Notes under the pieces: model-generated | Databases searched by the model: none | The model's input: the letters and a program-made list of their open reading frames with translations, nothing else | What the model was told of the DNA's origin: nothing | Program-made: the position numbers and the translations under genes | In this document: one piece after another, positions 1 through 5,137 of the stretch | How the letters are laid out: the number at the start of each line of letters is the position of its first letter | How positions within the stretch are numbered: the first letter of the stretch is position 1 | From: Spirochaetaceae bacterium | GTDB taxonomy: Bacteria; Spirochaetota; Spirochaetia; DSM-27196; SKKC01 | DNA length: 5,705 bases | Direction: 5' to 3' | Assembly (NCBI GenBank): GCA_003554375.1 | Contig: PWGF01000217.1 | Coordinates: forward strand, 1-5,705

Positions 1-57
1 AAGCCGTTGGACAGAAAAAAGGTATTGGAGCGGGTGACTGGAGTGCTGAAGGGATGA
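1..57 (+). CDS. Response regulator receiver-domain protein, C-terminal end only (partial)
   Basis: Only the last 18 codons are visible, ending at TGA 55-57. The peptide begins Lys-Pro-Leu and continues as an amphipathic helix (KPLDRKKVLERVTGVLKG). This is the classic end of a CheY-like receiver domain: the conserved Lys-Pro pair after beta-5, followed by helix alpha-5 of the form KPl...L...v..vL. If so, the protein ends with the receiver domain, so it is either a stand-alone receiver or has its output domain at the N-terminus. The phosphoacceptor Asp and the rest lie outside the window. The gene runs in the same direction as the TPR gene but is separated from it by about 190 bp, so co-transcription is uncertain. 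With so few residues the family call rests on the KP motif and helix pattern alone. Confidence 0.5.
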   Translation, partial: KPLDRKKVLERVTGVLKG

Positions 58-174
58 CGGAAGAAGACAGGCAGAGGCGTCGCTTCGCGGGTGTTGCGTC
101 GGAGCGATGATCTTGGTTGGACAGCCGAGAGTACCGACCGCTTCGCGGAATATTGCGACGCGGACGCCGCTGAA

Positions 175-195
175 TTATCGCAGAAGGGGCGATAA
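175..195. repeat. Perfect 7-bp inverted repeat upstream of the TPR gene
   Basis: TTATCGC at 175-181 and GCGATAA at 189-195 are exact reverse complements separated by 7 nt. The right arm ends one base before a candidate -35 element, so the repeat sits where an operator or activator site would lie. A second TTATCG at 213-218 can also pair with 190-195, giving an alternative hairpin. There is no T-run directly after 195, so a simple intrinsic terminator for the upstream gene is unlikely. The role is inferred from position only. Confidence 0.4.
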
Positions 196-196
196 C

Positions 197-225
197 TTGC
201 GTAGCAGGCGCTTTATCGTTATTCT
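197..225 (+). promoter_or_regulatory. Candidate sigma-70-type promoter for the TPR-ackA-nuclease genes
   Basis: TTGCGT at 197-202 and TATTCT at 220-225 are separated by 17 bp, the ideal spacing. They match the -35 and -10 consensus at 3/6 and 4/6 positions, so this is at best a moderate promoter. A transcript starting near 232 would have a short leader of about 20 nt before the TPR start codon. It is the best candidate I see between the upstream gene and 251, but matches of this quality occur by chance. Confidence 0.3.
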
Positions 226-250
226 GTGAACGATTGACCGGAGGGCAGGT

Positions 251-1003
251 ATGGTTACGACGGTCCGTTGGATCGCATTGGCTACCGGATTTCTCCTTCT
301 GGGGACCGGCATCGCAGGCGCGGACATAGTGGAACGTCTGGACGAAGCTGCGGAGTTGTTTGAACAGGAGGCCTATCAGGCAGCAGAGGAGCTGTACACG
401 GAAATCCTGGAAGAAGACGACTCGCTATTCGAGGCGGCGTTCAACCGCGGGCTGGCTCGTTATCGTCTGGGAAGGTACGAGGCGGCCGAAGAGGACTTCT
501 CCCTGGCGTGGGAGCTGGATGACGGCTACCTGGACGTGCTCTTTCAGAGAGGTACGGTTCGGGTGCACCTCGGGGATTACGACGGAGCAGAAAACGATCT
601 GAGCCGTTATGTCGAAGAAGTCGAGGACGATGCGCAGGCCTGGAATAACCTGGGAATCGCCCGCTTCAGACTGGAGCGTCTGGAGGAAGCTGCGGAGGAT
701 TTCGGCCGCGCTATCGACGCCGACGAGTCCTTCATGGAGGCGCGGTACAACCGTGGAAACGTTCACTACGACCTGGAGGAATACGAGCGGGCGGTGGAGG
801 ACTACAACAGCGTGTTACAGCTCACGGAAGAGCATATAGATGCGCTCTTCAACCGCGGCAACGCATACTTCCACATGGGGCAGTACCATGACGCGATTGA
901 GGATTTCCAGGCCGTCCTCCGGGTGGATCCGGAGTTCATCGACGCCTACTACAACATTGGGCTGGCGTACATACGCCTTGCCGAAGAATTGGAGGATTCT
1001 TAG
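251..1003 (+). CDS. Secreted tetratricopeptide-repeat (TPR) protein
   Basis: This 250-residue protein starts with a signal peptide: Arg6, a hydrophobic stretch over about residues 7-21, and a probable signal peptidase I site Ala-Gly-Ala (22-24) before Asp25. There is no lipobox Cys. The mature part is almost entirely TPR helical hairpins: about six 34-residue units near 28-60, 61-94, 95-127, 128-161, 162-195 and 196-229, plus a part-repeat at the C-terminus. Recurrent features are an Asn-Arg-Gly motif in helix A (65-67, 167-169, 201-203) and G-x-Y-x-x-A-x-x-D/E-F/Y/L at the helix turn. TPRs are protein-binding scaffolds, so a periplasmic or envelope adaptor role is likely; no enzyme motif is visible. 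The product is very acidic (about 60 Asp/Glu against 19 Arg) and has no Lys or Cys. The ATG at 251 is preceded by GGAGG at 240-244 with good spacing. ackA begins 41 bp downstream in the same direction. The binding partner is unknown. Confidence 0.9.
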   Translation: MVTTVRWIALATGFLLLGTGIAGADIVERLDEAAELFEQEAYQAAEELYTEILEEDDSLFEAAFNRGLARYRLGRYEAAEEDFSLAWELDDGYLDVLFQRGTVRVHLGDYDGAENDLSRYVEEVEDDAQAWNNLGIARFRLERLEEAAEDFGRAIDADESFMEARYNRGNVHYDLEEYERAVEDYNSVLQLTEEHIDALFNRGNAYFHMGQYHDAIEDFQAVLRVDPEFIDAYYNIGLAYIRLAEELEDS

Positions 1004-1031
1004 CGCCGTGGAACTACGAGAGTCTGTCGGC

Positions 1032-1038
1032 GGAGAAG
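1032..1038 (+). promoter_or_regulatory. Ribosome binding site of ackA
   Basis: GGAGAAG at 1032-1038 lies upstream of the ATG at 1045, with 9 nt between GGAG and the start codon. It supports this start, and the encoded protein begins only seven residues before the acetate kinase signature, as expected. The site lies in the 41-bp gap after the TPR stop codon, where I see no terminator, so readthrough from the TPR gene is likely. Confidence 0.6.
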
Positions 1039-1044
1039 TGGGAA

Positions 1045-2253
1045 ATGAGCGAAGATAGACAAAAGGTATTGGTTATCAACTGTGGAAGCTCGTCACTGAA
1101 GTACGAGGTTTGGGAGATGCCGGAGCGCACAAGCCTCGGAAAGGGTCAGGTCGAGCGTATCGGCATCTCGGGTGGATATCTGAAGCAAACGTGTGAACGC
1201 GGCACTGTCGAGCGGGAAGCGGACATTCCGGATCATACGGAAGCCGCGCGTCTGATGGGTGAGGCCCTGACGGATCGCGAGCAAGGTATCATCTCCGACG
1301 TGTCGGAAATCACCGGCGTCGGACACCGAGTCGTGCACGGTGGCGAAGAGTATTCGGAATCGGTGGTTATCGATGATGCGGTGATTGCCGCTATAGAAGA
1401 GAACATCGAGCTTGCGCCGCTGCATAACCCGGCCAATCTGGCCGGCATCCGGGCCGCCCAGAAGCTGCTGCCGGACGTAGGCCACGTCGCAGTCTTCGAT
1501 ACGGCGTTTCATCAGACGCTGCCGCCGGCAGCATATCTGTACGGTCTCCCGCGGGAGCTCTATGAGGATCTCAAGATTCGGCGGTACGGGTTCCATGGGA
1601 CGAGCCACCGATACGTGGCACGTGAAGCTGTGGCCTTCATGAAGCGTTCGCCCGAGAACACGAACGTTATCTCGTGTCACTTAGGGAACGGAGCCTCCAT
1701 CACCGCGATTCGCCACAGCAGGTCGATTGACACCTCCATGGGTTTCACTCCGCTTGAAGGTTTGGTCATGGGGACGCGAAGTGGGGATATCGACCCTTCG
1801 ATTGTCTTCTACCTCCTGGAGCGTGGCTATTCCCAGGAGGAGCTCAAAGTGATGCTGAACAAGAAGAGCGGGCTTCTGGGGCTGTCCGGAATCTCGAGCG
1901 ACCTTCGAGATGTGGAAGAAGCTGCGGATCAGGGAAACCGACGTGCCCAGGACGCATTGGATGTGTACGCGCACCGCGTTCGAAACTACATTGGTGCCTA
2001 TACAGCCAATATCGTGAAGGTGGATATCTTGGTGTTCACCGGCGGCATCGGTCAGCATGGGGTTCGTATGGGGGAGCGCATCTGTAGCCGGCTTGAGAAC
2101 CTCGGCGTCTTCATCGATCCTGATCGCAACCAGGAGGTTGGCGCCACAACCGGGGTGATCTCCACCGACTACTCACCCATCTCAGTGGTGGTGATGCCGA
2201 CGAATGAAGAGTTGCAGATTGCCGTGGATACTTGTGAACTCTTGACGGCATGA
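1045..2253 (+). CDS. ackA: Acetate kinase
   Basis: AckA reversibly converts acetyl phosphate and ADP to acetate and ATP in the cytoplasm, the ATP-yielding last step of acetate fermentation. At 402 residues it has the normal family length and the two-domain ASKHA fold. Visible motifs are signature 1 VLVINCGSSSLK (8-19, with Asn12), HRVVHGG (94-100, Arg95), signature 2 VFDTAFHQTLP (150-160, catalytic Asp152), YGFHGTSH (181-188, His184), HLGNGAS (212-218), MGTRSGDIDP (242-251, Arg245) and TNEEL (386-390, metal-ligand Glu388). These correspond to Asn7, Arg91, Asp148, His180, His208, Arg241 and Glu384 of the Methanosarcina thermophila enzyme, so activity is expected. The nucleotide-site loop, usually GGIGEN, reads GGIGQHG here (333-339), a change of two usually conserved residues. 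The common partner gene pta is not adjacent. The stop codon overlaps the start of the next gene as ATGA. Propionate or butyrate kinases are related, but these motifs and the length favour acetate kinase. Confidence 0.97.
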   Translation: MSEDRQKVLVINCGSSSLKYEVWEMPERTSLGKGQVERIGISGGYLKQTCERGTVEREADIPDHTEAARLMGEALTDREQGIISDVSEITGVGHRVVHGGEEYSESVVIDDAVIAAIEENIELAPLHNPANLAGIRAAQKLLPDVGHVAVFDTAFHQTLPPAAYLYGLPRELYEDLKIRRYGFHGTSHRYVAREAVAFMKRSPENTNVISCHLGNGASITAIRHSRSIDTSMGFTPLEGLVMGTRSGDIDPSIVFYLLERGYSQEELKVMLNKKSGLLGLSGISSDLRDVEEAADQGNRRAQDALDVYAHRVRNYIGAYTANIVKVDILVFTGGIGQHGVRMGERICSRLENLGVFIDPDRNQEVGATTGVISTDYSPISVVVMPTNEELQIAVDTCELLTA

Positions 2254-3740
2254 CTTCTACCGGCTCCGTAGTCCTTACGGATCGGGATTACGCGCTGGGG
2301 CGCCGATGCCCTCGTCGGCTCCTTGCACGCATATCGGCACGGGGACGGTCTTCCGCCGGCGGTGTGGCCGCCCCCGCGCCGGATCGTCCGGAGAACCTCG
2401 AGGAAATACACGCATGTCTCCAAGACGCTGAAGCCATGCAGGCAACATGGCGGCGCTTGACGAATGCGCGGTTCGACGAAGCTACGACGCCGGAGGGCAT
2501 ACGAGCGCTGCCGCGTATCCGCGTCCCCAGCCCTGGGGGATGGATGTTGATCGAGCCGATTTCACGGACGACGATTCGCCCGTCTGCGCTGGATCGGCTT
2601 GCTTTGGTGAGCGGAGTGTTCCGAGCTTGCGATGTGCCGGTTGATCGGGTATCCATACTGTCAGTGAACAAACAGTATCAGCGGGGCGAGTTTCTGAGCT
2701 TCGACGAGCTCTTCGAGTGGACCGATTGCACTACGGCTGTTTTCGATCGGATACATTCGACGGTCGCACGGGCGCGGCGACTTCTGGAGCTTGCGCGCCG
2801 TGCGGAAGACCCCGGTTCGTGCGGTGACAAACGGTGTCCGCTCTGTCGCACTCCCAGGGGCAATAGGGAGATCGATGATCCGGAGACGTTGGTTCACGGC
2901 CGTGACCAGAAGCTGCGGCATATTTCCAGCTTGCATGAGATAGCGGACGCGTCGGTCCTCCGGCACGAGCAGGCCGTTCAGGTGAAGGCCGTACAGCAGA
3001 ACCGGCCTCAAGTGAACCATTCGGAGCTTCAACGGTTCCTTGCCTCCTGCCGGTATCCTCGGGTGTTTCTGGATTTTGAGTCGGTGAATGTAGCAATCCC
3101 CCCTTTTGAGGGCATTGCAGCTTGGGAGCATGTTCCCTTTCAGTTCAGTGTGCATCGACAGCAGGGACCCCGCGCTCCGCTCGAGCGCGCAGGGTTTTTG
3201 GCTTGTGGCGAGAAGGATTGGCGGCAGGAGATAGTGGGACGCCTGCTCTCGGAAGTAGTCGGAGCAGAGTCGGTGGTAGTGTACGGGCGAGGCTTGGAGT
3301 CGCGCTCGCTGCACCGGCTGGCGGAGACGTTTCCGGTCCATTCCGCTTCGCTGCGCGCGTGCGCGGATCGTATTGTGGATTTACAGACTCCATTTCGCAA
3401 GTTCTGGTACTACCATCCCGAGCAGAGGGGCAAGATGGGGCTCAAGGCTGTCTCACGGGCGCTTCTGGGGACTGGGCATGAGGAGCTGGAGATCCAGAAC
3501 GGCTTGGAGGCCAGCATGGAGTTCTGGTATCGCGTAGCAGCCCCGGTACTGCGCAAAGAGATCCATTTCGCTGGGAACGGATATGTGGATAGTTGCGGCT
3601 GGCCGGGCGAAAACGGTGGGGATGCGCGGGAGACTGCGCGAGAGAATCTACTCGCGTACTCCGAAATGGACACTGCAGTGCTCGTACAGATACTGGCAGA
3701 GCTCGAGCGTGTAACGGGACTCGCGTTGTCTACCGGATAG
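2250..3740 (+). CDS. DUF2779 / TM0106-type RecB-like nuclease-related protein with DEDD-like exonuclease domain
   Basis: This 496-residue protein matches the layout of DUF2779 proteins: an N-terminal Cas4/RecB-like PD-(D/E)XK region, a cysteine cluster, then an RNase H-fold exonuclease-like domain. The N-terminus LTDRDYALGRRCPRRLL (9-25) fits the family opening, with Cys20. Cys191, Cys196 and Cys199 follow a SVNKQYQRGE...LFEWTD segment (138-159), and with Cys20 could ligate a 4Fe-4S cluster as in Cas4. The expected Asp...Glu-Val-Lys nuclease core reads WMLIEPISR (98-106), keeping Glu102 but lacking the Asp and Lys. The C-terminal half keeps FLDFES (273-278, Asp275/Glu277), PFQFSVH (296-302), VVVYGRGLE (342-350), DLQTPFRKFWYYHP (377-390) and YSEMDT (470-475, Asp474), resembling the acidic motifs of DnaQ-like exonucleases. 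A role in nucleic acid processing is inferred; the substrate is unknown. The start overlaps the ackA stop (ATGA) and has no good Shine-Dalgarno of its own, so translational coupling is likely. Confidence 0.75.
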   Translation: MTSTGSVVLTDRDYALGRRCPRRLLARISARGRSSAGGVAAPAPDRPENLEEIHACLQDAEAMQATWRRLTNARFDEATTPEGIRALPRIRVPSPGGWMLIEPISRTTIRPSALDRLALVSGVFRACDVPVDRVSILSVNKQYQRGEFLSFDELFEWTDCTTAVFDRIHSTVARARRLLELARRAEDPGSCGDKRCPLCRTPRGNREIDDPETLVHGRDQKLRHISSLHEIADASVLRHEQAVQVKAVQQNRPQVNHSELQRFLASCRYPRVFLDFESVNVAIPPFEGIAAWEHVPFQFSVHRQQGPRAPLERAGFLACGEKDWRQEIVGRLLSEVVGAESVVVYGRGLESRSLHRLAETFPVHSASLRACADRIVDLQTPFRKFWYYHPEQRGKMGLKAVSRALLGTGHEELEIQNGLEASMEFWYRVAAPVLRKEIHFAGNGYVDSCGWPGENGGDARETARENLLAYSEMDTAVLVQILAELERVTGLALSTG

Positions 3741-3775
3741 ATACTCCGTGCTACCGAATGCGCCGAGTTTTCGCT

Positions 3776-3805
3776 GCGATGTACGGTTTGAAGCTCCCGT
3801 ATCGC
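3776..3805 (+). terminator. Weak candidate terminator hairpin after the nuclease gene
   Basis: GCGAT at 3776-3780 plus ACGG at 3783-3786 can pair with CCGT at 3797-3800 plus ATCGC at 3801-3805, leaving a 2-nt bulge and a 10-nt loop. It is followed by GCTGTTTCGT, with only a short T-run. A second small hairpin (TTCGT 3811-3815 with ACGAA 3821-3825) lies just beyond. The position, between the ends of two convergent genes, is where a terminator is expected, but the structure is imperfect and the U-tract is poor. Confidence 0.25.
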
Positions 3806-3870
3806 GCTGTTTCGTAGGAAACGAATCCAGTGTCGCGAGGGATACCTCAAGGAGAATTCTGGCGAGACTC

Positions 3871-5070
3871 TCAGGACAGCAAGTCTTCTTCCGGCGTGTC
3901 GTCAAAGTCCGGCAGATCGTCAAGAGCAGGTTCCGAATCTTGAGACTGATGCGGCCGCTCCGCGGACGTGGGTTCTTCCGCCGGCTTCGAAGCTGGTGAC
4001 GGCCGACTTGACGACGCCTCAGAGCCCGCCGGCGTTTGGCGGGTTGACTCGGAAGCGCCCTCTGCCTGGTTGTTCTTCTCAGGATGGTGGTAAGCCTCTG
4101 CGGTCTGCGGCCCAAGCGGGTTCTGGGCGGTGCTTGCGGAATCGGAGCTTTCTCCGGACGTACCAAAGGATGTAGTTGGGTTGGCACCAAGGGCCCGGAA
4201 GCGGTAGGGGGGGACTCCGGTGGTGTCGGTAGAAACGGAGAATAGCCCACCCGCATGCGGATAGCGGGCGAGTTCTTCCTCCGACATGCCTACGCGTGCG
4301 GTTGTGACGAACAGAGTGCTCAGATCGCTGCCTCCGAACGCCACGCTGGTCACATTGCGCGCTGGGATCTCAACGGTGTGTAGGAGGGTGCCGTCGTCAG
4401 GATTCCAAACCGTTACGCACGCTCCGTGAAACATGGCAACCCAAAGGCGTCCCTCGGAGTCCATGGTCATTCCGTCGGGCTTTCCGTACTCGTCGGGGAC
4501 GTGAGCCAGAACCCTGCGATTCCCGATAGCCCCTGTAGCGGGATCGTAGTGGAAACGAAATATTGAGAGCTGAGGTGTATCGATGTAGTAGAACGCCTCT
4601 TTCTCCGGATTCCACGCCAGGCCGTTCGACGTCGTTACATTACCGAAAAGGCGTTCTATGCTGTAGTCTGGGCGCATGCGATAAAGACCGGCACTCCCCC
4701 GTCGCCGGACGGTGCTCATAGTACCGATCCAGAAGGCACCGTCAGGGCCGCACTTACCGTCATTACAGCGATTCTGCGGGATATCTGCTTCCAGTGAAAC
4801 ACGCCGCAACTCTTCCCGGCGGTCGAAGTGGAACTCTGCGACGCTGTTCTCCAGACCGAGCAGGAGCGTCCCCTGCTCGGTTGGAGCAACCGTCGTCACC
4901 TGTTCCGGCATTTCCACACGTTCGTTGTGGCTGCGGACTGGGTCGAATCGGTTGAGCGCGCGCCCCTGGATGTCCACCCAGTAGAGCGCTTGATTTCGAT
5001 CATCCCAAAGGACGCCTTCTCCGAGGCGCGCCGTCGCGTCTAGAGCCAGTTCGGGCTCTCCGATCTGCAT
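3871..5070 (-). CDS. SMP-30/gluconolactonase/regucalcin-family protein with a disordered acidic C-terminal tail
   Basis: The first ~293 residues form a six-bladed beta-propeller of the SMP-30 family, metal-dependent lactonases that hydrolyse sugar lactones such as gluconolactone. Counting from the start chosen here, the family residues are Glu18 (LGEGVLW), Arg101 and Asn103 in RCNDGK, Asn149 in SNGLAW and Asp199 in KPDGM. The first three have the same numbers as in human regucalcin (Glu18, Arg101, Asn103), and the last two correspond to Asn154 and Asp204. The likely start is the ATG at 5070, preceded by GGAGGAG at 5074-5080. An in-frame ATG at 5082 would add four residues but lacks a Shine-Dalgarno sequence. 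No signal peptide is seen, so the protein is probably cytoplasmic. The family is about 300 residues, but this protein has 399: about 105 extra, rich in Ser, Thr, Pro, Ala, Glu and Gln, ending in a very acidic stretch (LDDLPDFDDTPEEDLLS). The lactone substrate cannot be told from sequence. The gene lies 67 bp after the next gene on the same strand and converges on the nuclease gene. Confidence 0.88.
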   Translation of the reverse strand: MQIGEPELALDATARLGEGVLWDDRNQALYWVDIQGRALNRFDPVRSHNERVEMPEQVTTVAPTEQGTLLLGLENSVAEFHFDRREELRRVSLEADIPQNRCNDGKCGPDGAFWIGTMSTVRRRGSAGLYRMRPDYSIERLFGNVTTSNGLAWNPEKEAFYYIDTPQLSIFRFHYDPATGAIGNRRVLAHVPDEYGKPDGMTMDSEGRLWVAMFHGACVTVWNPDDGTLLHTVEIPARNVTSVAFGGSDLSTLFVTTARVGMSEEELARYPHAGGLFSVSTDTTGVPPYRFRALGANPTTSFGTSGESSDSASTAQNPLGPQTAEAYHHPEKNNQAEGASESTRQTPAGSEASSSRPSPASKPAEEPTSAERPHQSQDSEPALDDLPDFDDTPEEDLLS

Positions 5071-5073
5071 CAG

Positions 5074-5080
5074 CTCCTCC
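5074..5080 (-). promoter_or_regulatory. Ribosome binding site deciding the start of the SMP-30-family gene
   Basis: GGAGGAG read on the minus strand lies inside the codons after the upstream ATG (5082) and directly before the second in-frame ATG (5070), with 5 nt between GGAGG and that ATG. The sequence before the ATG at 5082 (GAGACTATTCC) has no comparable motif. The site therefore argues for the shorter 399-residue product, whose residue numbering also agrees with regucalcin. Confidence 0.65.
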
Positions 5081-5118
5081 ATGGAATAGTCTCACGGGCG
5101 CGCACAGCGTTAGGGTTT

Positions 5119-5132
5119 GCGCCTTGCGCCTT
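5119..5132. repeat. Two-copy tandem 7-mer between the minus-strand genes
   Basis: GCGCCTT occurs twice back to back (5119-5125 and 5126-5132) in the 67-bp gap between the upstream minus-strand stop codon and the SMP-30-family start. On the coding strand this reads as a doubled AAGGCGC. I see no convincing promoter or terminator in the gap, so the two minus-strand genes may be co-transcribed. The repeat may be chance. Confidence 0.5.
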
Positions 5133-5137
5133 TCTCC

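Noticed and set aside
440..858. Repeated TTCAACCGCGG (440-450 and 848-858) as a possible recombination or regulatory repeat
   Set aside because: Both copies encode the Phe-Asn-Arg-Gly motif of TPR helices, so protein repeat structure explains them.
1093..1680. 195-residue minus-strand open frame inside ackA
   Set aside because: It lies antisense to a clearly recognised acetate kinase, has no recognisable motif, and looks like a by-product of GC-rich codon bias.
2661..3341. 226-residue minus-strand open frame inside the nuclease-related gene
   Set aside because: It is antisense to conserved DUF2779 motifs, shows no domain pattern, and no Shine-Dalgarno or operon context supports it.
3874..3921. 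Acidic C-terminal end DFDD...EEDLLS considered as an SSB-like protein-interaction tip
   Set aside because: SSB tips end in an acidic run followed by terminal Ile-Pro-Phe. Here the end is Leu-Leu-Ser, so only the acidity is shared.
3648..4256. 202-residue minus-strand open frame overlapping the tail of the SMP-30-family gene and the end of the nuclease gene
   Set aside because: It is Arg/Pro/Thr-rich without domain features, overlaps two better-supported genes, and looks like an out-of-frame shadow of the low-complexity tail.
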